Both the position numbers and the translations under genes were made by a program. Positions 44,549 to 56,969 of a DNA stretch of 64,000 bases are shown here, piece by piece; position 1 is the stretch's first letter; each line of letters begins with the position of its first letter. This DNA comes from Neostapfia colusana (Eukaryota; Streptophyta; Magnoliopsida; Poales; Poaceae). Location: assembly GCA_030760725.1 (NCBI GenBank), contig JASWHV010000013.1:34940699-35004698 (forward strand), in the 5' to 3' direction. The notes under the pieces are model-generated. The model worked only from the letters and a program-made list of their open reading frames with translations, ran no database searches and was not told the DNA's origin.

Positions 44549-46169
44549 CGGCGAGGCTCGCCGGGACGGGGTTCCCGTGGTCCAAACTTCGTCAAACTCG
44601 CCGCCTGTGAATTCTACACCGTGCTGAACACGATGGTGGGGTCGGGAGCCGATGCCAACGGCTGGAAAGGTGCTTGCACCGGCGACCATGTCAAACCATA
44701 CTTCGGCGACCTCGCTCTCCCTCAACAGTGGGTCTTTCGGGCTAGGGTTTGCTCCAAAAGCACCAGTGTCCCATGGACAACATCGACCCATAGCTCGCTC
44801 TCCATGAAAACCACCGGAAATGGGACCTCACCGGCGACCCGAGCCCGCAAAACACCGGCGGCGACAAAAACTCGAAGAACTCCTTCAGTTCTTGACGGTT
44901 TCCGGCGCCGTTTGAGCGAGAAGAATCGCAGGGATCTAACAAGGCTTCTCCTAGACCCGGATGAGCTCTAGCTATCACAGCATGAAGAATTTGATTGTAG
45001 ACTGAGAAGTGTTGCTATGAAATAGGGTTTGGTAAAACCCGAAATTCTCACTACCTGGTTGATCAATCATCCTGAGGCTTTCGGTAACACGATCTACGGA
45101 CAACAACGCACCTTTCTTGTGCAGGGAAGGGGCGGTGAAGCTGGCCGTAGCGCGCGGTCTACGGTGAATCAGACGGGGTTCCGCCGAGCACCTCCGATCG
45201 CCGGCGCCAATCTCTGGTTTGCGCGTAGCACGAGCTAGGAGGCTTAGGGAAAAGAAAGGTGGAGGCCGGATCACTCTCTTGCGCTTCTTTTTGCTGTCTG
45301 GGGCTCGATCATCCGAGCTCGGGCGAGTGTGGGCGAGGGAGTAAACAGCGACGGCACTGAGGCGGTTTCTCGCGGGAGAGAAAGAAAGGAGCGGCGAGTC
45401 ACCGAGGGAAAACGAAGACCAACTTCGTTCCTGCGACCGGGGGGTGATGAAGAGGCTGGCGATCGAGGAACCAGGAGGTGGCGCGGTGGAATTCCTCGGG
45501 AGCGGGTTTCACCGGGCGCTGGCGGCCTCTCGGTGATCAGCCGATGAAAACAGAGGTTGTAGCTCTGCTGGGAGGCTGACTTCTGGGCTCCACCTCCCTC
45601 TCTTTTAATCCAATAATTCCCTGATATTTTCCCACCAGCAACTCAACATTAAAGACTTGACTTCACTCCAAAGTCATAGTTTGAATTTTCTGAATTCAAA
45701 TAGTTTGAATTCTGGTGTGAAATTTGGATGAGGTTTGATCATTTGAATTTGAAAAGGAGTTTGAATTCTCCACTTTTTATTGTCTCAAAAATATAGCAAA
45801 CCAGCTCCAAAGTTTCCAATTTTTGGCATGGCTGCATATTAAAAGGTGGAGAACACATTTGTGAAACCAAATTTTCAAATTGAGGGAATTGGAATTTGAA
45901 ACTGAATTTGAAATTCAGATTAGAGAGCTCTTCCTTTTAATCCCAAACAAATATGAAAACTCCTCCAAATGAGCTGAAATTTGGAAGGTTGAATATTTGG
46001 ACTATAAAGATCCAAGTTGTGCATTTAGATCTCCATGTTTGGAAGTTTTGGGAAGTCTAAACCCTCACTTTGAACTCACACTTATTATAATTGAAAGTTT
46101 TAATTCCCCTCATTTTTCATAAGTGTATATGAGCTGAATTTTCTTGCTACCACTTTTGGGGATTTTACA
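44549..46169 (-). repeat. 5' LTR of element C, U3 side piece
   Basis: Continues C's LTR after D and aligns with 21735-23360. It ends GATTTTACA at 46169, the outer end of C, followed by CCCCA. The GC-rich first part and AT-rich U3 are as in the other copy. The G run here is 6 bases (45439-45444). Confidence 0.93.
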
Positions 46170-46174
46170 CCCCA
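46170..46174 (+). repeat. Target site duplication of C, right copy (CCCCA)
   Basis: Matches 19353-19357; B's gag resumes in frame at 46175. Confidence 0.95.
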
Positions 46175-46447
46175 TTCCGACCGCCGATGCCACCACCGCG
46201 ACCGCAACAGCAGCAGCAGATGGTACCCCGGGCATTTCCAACGCCACAACACGCCCCGGGTATCCGTCCGCCGATCAGCGGAGGACCGCCTCTCTACAAC
46301 TTCTACACGTGTGACCAGGCAGGCCATTTCTCGAAGGACTGTCCCCAGGGGCAGCGGGCAAGCCCAGTATCAGGGCGGTGCTCGAGGCCGACCTCCGGTC
46401 AAAAAGGTTGGTCAGCGAACTGGGGGCGTTCGCAACCTCGACAATGA
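46175..46447 (+). pseudogene. Element B gag C-terminal part with defective zinc knuckle
   Basis: Continues the gag frame from 19357: a Pro/Gln-rich segment (PPPRPQQQQQ), then a knuckle FYTCDQAGHFSKDC in which Phe replaces the first Cys of CCHC. After CPQG the frame shifts relative to the protease frame (46311-47933). A one-base indel near 46345-46365 would account for it, because the other frame resumes with the expected gag-protease linker. Confidence 0.85.
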
Positions 46448-47933
46448 GGATGCCCCAGAGGGAGAAAACATGCTTGCGGGTACGTTCACTCTCAACGATC
46501 AAGCAATCATCATATTATTTGATTCTGGTGCAACCCACAACTTCATAAGTGCATCATATGTGGTCAAGCATCATCTGGAAGTCTTTCCAACCGAGTGCTC
46601 TTATATGATCTGCTCACCGGGAGGAAAGTTTTCAGCAACTATGATGATTTCGAAAGCACCACTGTGCTTAGGTGGGAAGATATATCCCACTACTATAATT
46701 ATTCTTGGGGGGCAGAAGATTGATGCAATCTTAGGGATGTCATGGCTCAGTTACCATGGCGCTGTCCTAGAAACCTTATCACGGATGGTTCACCTAACCT
46801 CCCCACTACACCGTCTGCAGTCCCTCATACTAAACAATCCAGTCCCAGAAGTTTCAGCCGCCTATACTACTGAAGCTTCCAAGCTAGAGGACATCCTTAT
46901 AGTCCGGGAATACCACGACATGTTTCTGGATGACCTTCCAGGCATGCCACCTGAACAGGGTGTGGAGTTCAAGATAGAACATGCACCCGGGACTATTTCC
47001 ATATCACGGAGACCATACAAAATGGCTCCGAACAAGCTGGCTGAATTGAAAGAACAGCTCAATGATCTGTTGAGCAAAGGTTTCTTTAGACCGAGTTCCT
47101 CGCCTTGGGGATGCTCGGCGCTGTTCGTAAAGAAGAAGGATGAAACCTTGAGGCTGTGTGTGGATTACCGGCCGCTCAACGCCGTCACCATCAAGAACAA
47201 ATATCCACTTCCCCGTATTGACATCCTATTTGATCAGCTTGTGGGTGCAAGTGTGATCTCCAAGATGGACCTTCGCTCTGGGTATCATCAAATAAAAATC
47301 CGGGCGGAGGATATCCCGAAGACGACCTTCTTGACAAGATATGGCTTATACGAATATCTCGTCATGTCTTTTGGTCTCAGCAATGCTCCGGCCCATTTCA
47401 TGTATCTCATGAACTCGGTGTTCATGCCGGAGCTGGATAAGTTCATTGTGGTGTTCATTGATGATATCTTGGTTTACTCCAAGTCAGAAGCAGAACACAC
47501 CGAACATTTGAGAATCGTTCTTCAACGATTGCGGGACCATAAGCTATATGCCAAGTTCAGCAAATGTGAGTTTTGGATCAGCCAAGTGCCATTTCTGGGA
47601 CATATCATCTCAGCGGAAGGCATTGCGGTTGATCCAAACAAAATTGAACAAGTGCTGAAATGGAAAGCTCCCACTTCTGTCCATGAAGTCAGAAGCTTCC
47701 CCGGTTTAGCAGGATATTACCGGAGATTCATTCCAAGCTTCTCCAAGCTTGCTAAGCCGATGACAGAATTCTTGAAGAAGGGAACAAAACATGTTTGGAA
47801 TTCAGCATGTGAAGGAACGTTCCAAGCATTAGTGAAGCATCTCACAACAGCACCGGTCTTAGCTCAACCGGATACGACCAGCCCTTCGACGTGTATTGTG
47901 ATGCGTCCGACATCGGGCTCGGCTGCGTGTTGA
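46311..47933 (+). pseudogene. Element B protease and reverse transcriptase, frameshifted
   Basis: Protease FDSGATHNF and RT from about DDLPGMPPEQ to FIDDIL (Asp-Asp from 47460) and YYRRFIP, with residue-level similarity to A and C. The true start of this frame is the linker after the knuckle, not an ATG. A missing base near 47880 throws the frame off just before the RNase H Asp, where A reads FDVYCDAS. The correct continuation is in the frame of 47891. Confidence 0.88.
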
Positions 47934-49063
47934 TGCAAGAAGGACGTGTGGTCGCGTATGCCTCATGCCAACTTCGAAACCATGAGAAGCACTATCCGAC
48001 TCATGATCTTGAGCTCGCTGCTGTGGTGTTGGCGCTGAAAATGTGGAGGCACTATCTCCTGGGCAATTTAGTGCATCTCTACACCGACCACAAGAGCTTG
48101 AAGTATATCTTCACCCAAAAGGAGCTGAATATGAGGCAAAGGAGGTGGTTAGAATTAATCAAAGACTATGAGATTGAGATTCATTACCACCCCAGCAAGG
48201 CGAATGTGGTTGCTGACGCGCTGAGTCGGAAATCACATGTCCATAACCTCACCATTACACCGGTGGAGGAGGAAGAGGCGAGATTATACTTGGTTCCGTA
48301 TGGATCACTCTACAACCTTGCTCTCGTCCCTACCATTAGGGAGGATACCATTGCAGCTCATAAAGTTGACAAGGGAATGGCACATCTCCGGAGACGGATA
48401 GATAGCGGGGATATCAAATGTTTCCGGAAAGATGATGAGGGGACGCTGTGGTTCAATGACCGCATAGTTGTACCTCGGAATATGGAGCTGAGGAAGAAGA
48501 TACTTGATGAAGCTCACTTGTCTAAATTCTCCATTCATCCGGGCAGCAACAAAATGTACCAAGATTTAAAAAGAAAATTTTGGTGGACACGGATGAAGCG
48601 GGAAGTGGCTAAATACGTATCTGAGTGTGATACGTGTAGATGAGTGAAAGCGAATCACATGAGGAAATCAGGGCTGTTGCAACCTCTGAAAATTCCAGCA
48701 TGGAAGCGGGAAGATGTGAGCATGGATTTAATTGTGGGATTACCCCTGACTTCCAACAAGCACGATTCCATTTGGGTAATCGTTGACCGGCTAACCAAGT
48801 CGGCTCACTTCATTCCCGTGCATACACGCTACCATGCCAGTAAATATGCGGAGTTATACATTGCAAGAATTCTATGCTTACATGGAGTACCCAAGACCAT
48901 CATTTCAGACAGAGGGGCACTATTTGTATCTCGTTTCTGGGAGCAGTTGCATGCTGCTTTGGGTACTAGGCTGATTAGAAGCTCCGCCTATCACCCTCAG
49001 ACAGATGGACAAACTGAGAGGGTGAACCAAGTATTAAAAGACATGTTGAGAGCGTGTGCCATC
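47891..49063 (+). pseudogene. Element B RNase H and integrase, broken and cut by E
   Basis: RNase H (YCDAS, YTDHKS), integrase HHCC (HLSKFSIHPG), TGA at 48641-48643 inside the CDTCRR motif (an Arg codon in A), then the catalytic Asp region (SMDLIVGLP), IISDRG and GQTERVNQ. Translation would run into E's LTR at 49064, within MLRACAI. The rest of integrase and the chromodomain lie beyond the window. Confidence 0.88.
49059..49063 (+). repeat. Probable target site duplication of E, left copy (CCATC)
   Basis: The five bases before TGTAAAATC at 49064. The right copy should lie outside the window, so this cannot be confirmed. Confidence 0.5.
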
Positions 49064-51421
49064 TGTAAAATCTCCAAAAAGTGGTAGCAAGAATTTTCAG
49101 CTCATGTAAACCTAGGAAAAATGAGGGGAATTAAAACTTTGAACTATAACGGTGTAAGTTCAAAGTGAGGATCCAAACTTCCCAAAACTTCCAAACATGG
49201 AGATCTAAATTCATAACTTGAGTCTTCATATTTCAAATATTCAATCTTCCAAATTTCAGCTCATTTGGAGGAGTTTCAATATTTGTTTGGGATTAAAAGG
49301 AGAAGCCCTCTAATCTGAATTTCAAATTCAGTTTCAAATTCCAATTTCCTCAATTTGCAAATTGGGTTCCACAAATGTGTTCTCCACATTTGAATTAGCA
49401 GCCATGCCAAAAATCAGAAACTTTGGAGTGGGTTTGCTATCTAAATTTAGGGTGACACCAAAAACCCTTAGAATTCAAATTTGAATTTGGAACTTGAACC
49501 AAACTTGATCAAATGCAGCATTGAAGTCAAAATTCGAACTCTACATATTTAATTTGGCTTCCCTGCAAATATCTAGAATTTTTGGACAAAAGTTGGTGGC
49601 AGAAATAGAAGATCAGAATTATTAAGAGGGGAAAAAGAGAGAATGACATGTGGGGTCAGCTGGTCAGTGTCCACCGAGCCGAAGTCGGTTTTCCCGGTTT
49701 CCTCCGCAGCTGCCACGGTGATGCCGAGCGCCACGGCGACGCCTTGGCTTGGCGCCGAAGTCACCGATTCGCTGGTGCGGTCGCAGCTAAGGCGAGAGAC
49801 ACGGCTGCTCGTGCGTATCCCCTCCCTCAGTGAAGAGAACGCGCACGCCTTCTCCGTTTTCGCTGCCGAACGCGAACTCGCCGTTTCCTCTGCTCTTGCG
49901 GTGTTAGCCCGGGGTTTCTTCGGTTGAGCAAGGTCGCCGGCGGTGCGGGGTGCCACTGTCCAAGCTAGGGGTAGCTGCGGTTCCTCTCCAGCTGCGATCG
50001 CAGACCGTTTGCTCCGAGCTACAGAAAGAACGGCCGACCGTCTACCCTGGAATTCGTCTCCAAGGTGAAATCACAGTCTAATTGCTTTGGCCCGATGCTT
50101 CTACATGACCTAGTGCAGCTCCTCGATGAAAAACCATCGGAAACCGTAGAGAAAGGAAGCTGTAGGCTGAGTTTTTTCGGCCGCCGACGCACAACCCTAG
50201 CTGCACCGTCGCGCTACACTTTGCACGAGTTTTCACCCATCTTTGGATGCAAAAACGTGTTCCTCACATCACCCTGGTGCTTGTGGTGATCTCCTCAACC
50301 GGGATAATCATCTCCCATGCGAGAACGACGGCGCCGGGGTGGGGTTTGCCGCTGCCGCCGTCGGGGAGGTATTCCCGGCCATTTAGCGCCACCACCGAGC
50401 TCACCAGTGTGTTCCTCATCGGGTTTTGGGCACAAGCAGCGATATTTGGGCCGTCTGGGGCACTGGGCAACCGTTCCGGCGAGGTACCGTCGTTGCTCCG
50501 GCGAGGGGGCCGCCCGGGCGCGAGGAAGACGACGGTGGGGGCCTGTCCAACCTGTCAGTGGCACGGTTTAGGCGCAGGATCGGGGTGCGGCTCGGGATCG
50601 GCTGTAGCTACGCGGGTTAACTCCATAGCCCCCGGTGTTGACGCAATTTCACTGGGCCGGTTCAAAACAGTGGGCCCAGTCACAATTATTTGAAGTTTCT
50701 GTTAGGCAAATAATTCCAGAAATTAGCTGATCTTTACAAGCCCATAACTTTGTGTAGAAAACTCCAAAAATGGTGAGACCAATTTTGTTGGAATCCTCAT
50801 GAGGAGTAATTCACATAGGAACAAATTGCTTGCTATTAAAATGCCCAGGAATTTCTGTAGAATCGTTTTCATTAAATCCTTTAGAGATTTATTACAGGAG
50901 CAATTCTTTATGAAACATTCCCAAATTTGGGCAGCTAATCTTTTTCAGAGTTACTGATCTCCAGTAAAAATTTGGGCTTCATTGGAGTTAATTTGCTAGG
51001 CTAAATTGCCTTCCAAAGTTCAGCCTTTATTTGGAAATTCAAATTCAAACAGAAACTTTTCAGAACTCCTATCCAACTTCAAAAATTCATATCTCTCTGT
51101 TGGTAGCTCCAAAAATGGTGTAACAAATTTTGTTTGAACCATGGAGACTTACCCTAATCATATATTCCACTTTAAGCTATGTCAAAACTCCTGATTTTGG
51201 CTCAAAATTCAGAGAAGCCATGTATTTGTAGGAATTTTAGAGACTACATTGTGCAATGACATTTCTCCAAATTTTGCTCAGATCATCCTTAGAGGGTCTA
51301 GTCTTCACTGTAAAAATCCCAAAGACAATTAAGGATCCTAAATAGCAGTAGCTATGAATAGAAGTTTAGTTCTTATAAGTCCTTAATACTTATACATATA
51401 TTTTGTTACATTTCATAATAG

Positions 51422-51499
51422 TGACCGAAGTTGAGGACGCACCGGAGCCCTTGGACGTCCTGCCACCTGAAGTTGACTTCCCATCTAACTCGCAACCAG
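51422..51499 (+). other. Putative LTR exon 1 of element E
   Basis: Acceptor-like TTTCATAATAG, 78 open bases in phase 1 (TEVEDAPEPLDVLPPE, ending SQP plus one G), then the GC-type donor GCAAGCCCCGG. It has the same length as both C copies. Its differences from C are two synonymous and about four amino-acid changes. Confidence 0.45.
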
Positions 51500-52355
51500 G
51501 CAAGCCCCGGTTTGCATTTAAGTACTTTTGCAAATTCTTTATTTGTATCATTTAGGTCTAGGGTGAATGCTTGCATTAGAGTTAGAGTGATTGAAACCCC
51601 ACTTGCATAACCTTTTAAATCCTATGAAGGGTTGGGTAGCTTACAGATCCGACGAGTAGACAAGGCCCTGCTAATATGCTTAGGATCTCGGTAGCAGTTG
51701 AGTAGTTGGAATCTACTCACGAGGTAAGGTTTTTTCACACGGTTTGATCAAAATAGTAAATGGCTTAAGAGTGGAGAAAATGAGACCCAGCAGGGGGGAT
51801 AGGAAGAAGTGAGCGAAGGTCTCACGTGCGTAGCCCTGTTGGTGTCGATTGAGGACCGAGTCGTGTGCGGACCTGATGAACAAGTATCGAACAGTACCGG
51901 ATGGCATACTGACATAAGCAGGAAACCAATGTAATTGGTTAACCTGGGTGCCGAGGCTTACACAACCGTAAATAGGAGTGGGTTGAGGGTAGCAAGGTGT
52001 AAATCTGCCGGTGGGCACAGTCACGCTCAATGCGGGGACCTCCTGCCCGTTACGGATGGACCGGTTCGGTATTTGGGTTTCCTTTGAAAGGTTGTTGCAT
52101 ACAACAGAGTAGGAAGGGGTGTGGAATAACGCTTCTGAAAGTGGGTGTATGCAACGTGTTGACCGGGTGTCTCCTGATTGCGATCACCGTCCCTCGTGGT
52201 TATTTGGGTACCGCTTGTTCACTGTTCTGTGACGTATTAAGAAGAACAATAAGCCAGATGAATGAAAATATGCTGTGATGAATTATTAATGTTTTGAAAC
52301 CATGTTTGCTGTAGATGTAAAGCTAATTAAGTTTATATTCCACTTTGGGCATCAC

Positions 52356-52402
52356 CACATCGGAGGAAAGTGTTTCTTGTTTGATTGTGGACTTCCGATG
52401 TG
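52356..52402 (+). other. Conserved long hairpin (H1) of E LTR
   Basis: CACATCGGA pairs with TCCGATGTG (9 bp). The loop contains GTTTCTTGTTTGATTG as in A, but the arms are unrelated to A's CATGAGAGA/TCTCTCATG. Confidence 0.65.
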
Positions 52403-52593
52403 AGGGCTGCCTAAGGCTCATTAAACTGTTGCTATAAAACTGAAAGTAAGGATCAACATGTAGGTGTGTCTTTATTTCAAAGTCCTGTTTCCTATCTTAC
52501 ATACCCTTGCATGTAAAGTTCCATGCCTAGAGTTGTCGGTTAATCCTTGCTGAGCCCTCATGCTCACGGTTACAATATTTGAGCTGTATGCAG

Positions 52594-52679
52594 GTGAGAG
52601 CTATGAGGAGGGTTCCGAGGATGAGGCGATGCCCCCGTCAGGGTACATGGCCGAGATGGAGCCCTGCACGCCGCCGTGA
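52594..52679 (+). other. Putative LTR exon 2 of element E
   Basis: GTATGCAG precedes 86 bases reading ESYEEGSEDEAMPPSG to EPCTPP and TGA 52677-52679. It continues exon 1 in frame if 51500-52593 is removed. The block starts GTGAGA, so CAG-GTGAGA here could itself serve as a donor to a downstream acceptor. Confidence 0.45.
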
Positions 52680-52868
52680 TCTTCGTTGGAGTGCTGCTAG
52701 TGTGTATCATCCTCGGACTGGACGGCTCCACTTTTGCATAGCTAGGCTGAGAGTTTAGCTTTTAATAAGACTTCCACTATAGAATTAAGTTTTGTAAAAA
52801 GACTTTCGCTGTTTTATAACAAATAAAAGTTTGTATGTTGTTCTTTAATTTTTTCGTGTGTGCTGTTG

Positions 52869-52889
52869 GGTGCCGCATCGCACGGCACC
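52869..52889 (+). other. Conserved terminal hairpin (H3) of E LTR
   Basis: GGTGCCG and CGGCACC, 7 bp, with loop CATCGCA, 46 bases before the LTR end. Confidence 0.6.
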
Positions 52890-52939
52890 ACCCTCTGCGA
52901 TCCTTGAGTGGGTGAACCACGGGGTGGTCCGCACAGACG

Positions 52940-52954
52940 TGGTATCAGAGCCGC
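52940..52954 (+). other. Primer binding site of element E
   Basis: TGGTATCAGAGCCGC, 4 bases after the LTR end. Confidence 0.95.
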
Positions 52955-53210
52955 ATTGGGAATAGCACGCTCGAAAAGAGTGACACGACCCCAACGGTCT
53001 TGTCGAGCCAGGATCACGCTGAGGGGTGCTGCATTGCACAGCACCGGATAACACACGTCAAAGGTACAAAGCGGAAGCGAAATTTTATTACATAAACATG
53101 TCTATGAACATGTTTACATCAAAATAAGTCCAATCTACACTCACGGGCATAGACTACGCATCAAGTCCACGTTCAGCCCTTGAACGTGTCCTTGCTAGCA
53201 CACACGCACA

Positions 53211-53299
53211 CTAACTCTGCGGTGTGCACGACTCCCACTCGACGGGGTTCCCCTCCTGGGGTTCCATCTCCTCTTTGGGAGTCCCTTCCTCATAGAACC
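53211..53299 (-). other. Putative LTR exon 2 of element F
   Basis: TTTTGCAG then 89 bases to TAG (53213-53211). FYEEGT at the start and EWESCTPQS at the end are identical to A, with a few substitutions between. The frame is intact. Confidence 0.42.
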
Positions 53300-54389
53300 C
53301 TGCAAAAGCTTCAAACACAAGCAGTGAGCACGAAGGCTCAGCAAGTCTGACCCGTCTCACCTAAACATGGAACTTCTACATGAGGGGTGTTGGGTTACAT
53401 GAGGTAAAAATCATTTGCAAGGACTCGCCTAATTAGTAGAACCTTACTTTCAAGTTTTAGCAGCAGGTTGTGGAGAACCTTACGCTAAGGCACATGAGAG
53501 AGCCGCAATCAAACAAGAAACGCATTTCTCTCATGTACTTTGCCCAAAGTTGAAAAGAACTTTAATTAGCTCTAAACTACAGCATATCATTAACAATCAA
53601 TGTCCATAACTCAATCAGCAACATTTTATCATGTGACTAGCCTGTTCTTTATACGTCACGGTACAATGAACAAGTGGTACTCACTGACCGCGAGGGACGG
53701 CGATTTTAATCGATTTACACCTGCAGGGTTACCCGAACAACCCGTCACGTACGCCCGTACTCGATGTTGCCTACAACAACCATCACGGACGCCATACGCA
53801 ACCACCTTTCGCCCGTCAGCCAAATATTGAACCGGTCCCATCGTCCCGAGCAAGAGGTCTCTGCACGTGCATCTCAGTGCCGCCAGCCGATTTACACCTC
53901 AAGCTCTCAACCTAACTCTGAACGACGGGCAATGCCTCAATACCCAGCTACCCGAGTTACATCAGTTTACCGGTTCCCATATAGCCAGTAGGTCTTCGGT
54001 ACTGTTCTAGCTTGTTCAACTGGCCCGCACACGGCTTGGTCCTCAATCGACACAAGCGGAGCTACAGCACACAGGCCCCAAAGTCCTGCTGCCCTTACCC
54101 TCCGCTCGGTCTCATTTTCTTGCCATGTGTTTCATGTGCTATCACTACCCGAGTCGAGTGCCTCTAGCCTATGCTCGTGAGTTGTTCCAACTACTCGACT
54201 TGTACCGAATTCTACTCTATCATAGCAATGCAGTAGCTAACGGGGTTTGCAATCCTAAACCCAACCCATGGTTCTCTTGGCTATGCAGTGGGGCTTCCAA
54301 ACAAGACTCTAATGCAAAGAATAAAGTAAACAAGTATGTGCTCAAAACAATAAAAATTTGTAAAAAGGTTAATGCAAACCGGAGCTTGC

Positions 54390-54470
54390 CTTGCTGCTCT
54401 TGGTCGTAGGCTAGCTGCTCCTCCAGAGTTACGAAGTCTAGGACTTCGGGTTCCTCCTCGACCTTAGTGA
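54390..54470 (-). other. Putative LTR exon 1 of element F
   Basis: 81 bases after ATCATGTAG and before GCAAGCTCC. TKVEEEPEVLDFVTLEEQ, ending YDQEQQ. Against A there are three synonymous and two amino-acid changes and no indel. Confidence 0.42.
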
Positions 54471-56964
54471 CTACATGATAAGAGACGTACATGTATTAAT
54501 TTGAATGCATTTGTATTAAGTTTGCACTTGTGGAGCTTATAAGTCCCACTAGACAGACTCAATGACTGAGAAACTTTTACTGTTGCTTGGTTACAACCTA
54601 AATAGAGACTTGGTCAAGTTTTAGTTGCAGCAAAGCTCATTTGAGCCCTTCACAATTAATTATGTCCTTGACCTTAATTGGAATTCTTAGGGTGTTCTAG
54701 GGATTTTCATGAAACAAACTATGACTTTCTGAAAACTAGATTTTCAGAGGGTTCTAATGGAGTTGGTCTCACTTAATTTGGAAGTTCCTAACTAAAGATA
54801 TGAGCTAAACAATTTCAGAGAAAATTCTGAAAATGTTTCTGAACATTTTCTATTTTCTCTGGAACAGTTTCGCTAATCACACCATTATGTGGATTAAATG
54901 AGCTCCAATGAGTCTGAAAATTTTGTGGTAGTTCAGGGATATTTTGGTGAACATCCCAGCAAAATTTCAGGATTTTCCTCCAATGGATTCTCCTGTTAAA
55001 ATTCCAAACAATTTAAATTTTGAGGAATTAATTCTGGAGAAATAAGGAATTTCATGAGGTGAAACTTGATTTGCTGGAAAGTACTCAGAGAGCTGAATCC
55101 AGCAAAATTTGGGTCACTCAATTTGGAGCTTTCTAGCCAAAGTTATGAGGATTTGAAGTTTGGAAGAATTCTGAAAATCGGGGAAAAGTTTAAATCTCGC
55201 GGTGGCCCGCAGGGACACGTGTCGAGCGCGGAGGTGTCCGGCACACCGGAGCTCACAGGGTATTTGCGCGCCAGCACAGCCAATCCCGGCCACACCCGAT
55301 CCCGATTTAAATTCTTCAGCCGCTGACACGTGGGCCAGCCGGCTTCGTCTTCCCCCTGCAGTTCTCTCGCGCCCGCGCCGCCGACCTCGCCGGAGCAGAC
55401 TCGGAGCTCGCCGGCTCACCGCTGCCGGACCTCCCATGGTCTGAAACTCGCCGCCAGGGGGTTGTCGACGTCGAGGAACACGTCGGTGGTGTCAGGTTGG
55501 GCTGGGGGTGACCGGAAATAGCCCAGCGACGTGCCGCGGCCTCGGTTGAGGTTCGGCGCCGTCGACCGTGGGTTCTAACCTGCCAACACCTCGAACAAAC
55601 GGTCCTACAGCATCAGTGTACCTCTAGGAAGCTCGACAAGGTGTCAAAAGGGCTCAGGGATGGTGGTAAGTCGGTCGGCACCGTGTGACCGATCGTGCCC
55701 GCCATGACCGCCCTCGATCGAGCTCGAAATTCGTCACTCCTAGACAGTTTCACGCCACGGATGCAGAAAAGAACTTGATCGCCGGCTAGTCCAGCGTCTA
55801 TGTGCAAGATTTGATAACCTCCGAAAGATCATAGAGCGAGAATTTAAAGAAACCGTACCAGAAGCTCAGTTTACGGTCGCAGGAGCAAGAACTGGGAATT
55901 CTCTGTGGATTCTTCACGGTTTGCTTCCAAACTTGGAGGAGAGCAGCACGGTGGTCGCGCGCTCCTGTTTCCTCTCTTGCTGGACCATGAAAACGCCTGT
56001 GGAACGCTGTCCACGGGCGCCTGACCTTCGGTTGTGGTTGAGTCGCCGCTGTGGCGATCGCTCTCGGGCAAAGGAGGTCAGAACTCGGGGTTTCTGGTGT
56101 TGGGGAGGTGGAGTGCGACCTCAGGTGACTGTCTAGCAGCTCAGGAACGAAGGAGGAGATGGTTTTGCTGGTTTTCCCGATTGAGCAGAGGGCTGCGGCG
56201 AGAAACAATGTGGCTGCTCGGGTTTGCCCACGAGAAGATAAAGCCAGTCGACTCCTGCTCGGTGGAGGCGGTGCCGGTCACGTGGGGGCGCGAGCAAGCC
56301 GCCCTGGGCGCCAGCGCGCAGAGAGGAGAAGCAGCTGGTGGCGCCGGTAGCTGCTCGGTGGCACAGCCGACAGCTGCTTGGTGGAATTTCCCACCGAGGC
56401 TGTGACTTTGTGTGCAAGTTTTGCCTCCTTCTCTCTATGACATGTGGGTCCCACCCGGGGTTTTAACCTCTGAAATTTACTCCTACTCACTGTTGTAAAC
56501 AGTGAGCCCCATAATACCCCTGGTAATTCAAATTATTCACCCCATGAGCCATTTGAATTGAGTAGAATTCAAATTGTGTTTGGTTTGAATGAATTTCAGC
56601 ACAAGTTCAGTTTTGAATTCAAATAAAGTTTGAATTTGTCCCACTTAGCTCATGTCAAGATCAACTCCAATTGGAGTGAAAATTGGTGTGTGGGCTCACA
56701 AAAATGTGCTGAGTAAGAATATGACTCCCAATTTTAAATTCATGGGATAAAACAGTTTGAATTTGAATATGGTTTCAAACTGCCCTCTTTCTAGCTATAC
56801 CCAAAATGACCTCGAAAAGGGTTTGAATTTGGGTGAAACTTGGCATGGACATCCTTAGCAATGTGTAGGAGTTTTCATATGTCCAGCCCACCTATATCAC
56901 ATGTAGGAAATACCACTTTTGCAATGTGTGAGTTTGTTCTCTAATGAGTATGTTGATGGTGGTT

Positions 56965-56969
56965 ACTTG
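56965..56969 (+). repeat. Probable target site duplication of G, left copy (ACTTG)
   Basis: The break in similarity to A's LTR falls right after ACTTG. The right copy is outside the window. Confidence 0.5.

Larger units (their letters stand above)
19358..46169 (-). mobile_element. Element C: minus-strand Ty3/gypsy element in B gag
   Basis: On the minus strand: 5' LTR (46169-44549 and 31955-29513, split by D), PBS 29508-29494, leader, gag-pol 27946-23372, purine tract, 3' LTR 23360-19358. Over a 1.2-kb stretch I counted about 30 differences between its LTRs, plus indels (24 bases near 29705, about 40 bases near 30710). That is roughly 2-3% and much older than A. Two premature TGA codons disable gag-pol. 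It has no upstream ORF like those of A and D. Confidence 0.95.
1..49063 (+). mobile_element. Element B: oldest, host Ty3/gypsy element, in three pieces
   Basis: Degenerate chromovirus-type element into which A, C and E inserted. Its pieces are 1-2109 (LTR end and leader), 17550-19357 (leader and gag) and 46175-49063 (gag tail, protease, RT, RNase H, part of integrase). Removing A (with one CAGAG copy) rejoins a leader that then resembles the uninterrupted leader of G near 62150-62230. Removing C (with one CCCCA copy) rejoins a proline-rich gag region in frame. The window opens inside the 5' LTR, and the end of integrase and the 3' LTR lie beyond E, outside the window. Stops and frameshifts show that it cannot make its own proteins. 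Confidence 0.9.
49064..52935 (+). repeat. 5' LTR of element E
   Basis: 3872 bp, from TGTAAAATC to CCGCACA. It aligns in the opposite direction with the LTRs of C over its whole length, including AT-rich U3, a GC-rich zone at 49650-50640, a shared AT-rich zone to 51420, putative exons, H1-H3 and the terminal GGGTGAACCACGGGGTGGTC. The TCP-like palindrome is degenerate here (49644-49658, TGACATGTGGGGTCA). Confidence 0.92.
49064..52980 (+). mobile_element. Element E: 5' LTR and 45 bp of leader, C-related family
   Basis: A plus-strand LTR followed by a PBS shows that this is the 5' end of an element, not a solo LTR. Its leader is cut by F at 52981. The body and 3' LTR are outside the window. Confidence 0.9.
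52981..56969 (-). mobile_element. Element F: minus-strand LTR of an A-related family, cut by G
   Basis: Left end TGACACGACC at 52981 is the reverse complement of A's LTR end. Similarity to A's LTR runs in reverse to 56969, where G inserted in ACTTG. 3989 of about 4045 bases are present. Whether F is a full element or a solo LTR cannot be seen. AAGAG (52976-52980) is the expected left TSD. Putative exons match A in length: 53211-53299 (89 bases) and 54390-54470 (81 bases). H3 is at 53025-53045 and H1 at 53491-53536. The TCP-like motif is at 56438-56454. Confidence 0.9.

Noticed and set aside
50247..50693. 148-aa frame in E's GC-rich zone
   Set aside because: Overlapping open frames on both strands and no conservation in C's LTRs at protein level.
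52981..56969. F as a solo LTR
   Set aside because: Not decidable: G interrupts it and the far end is outside the window.
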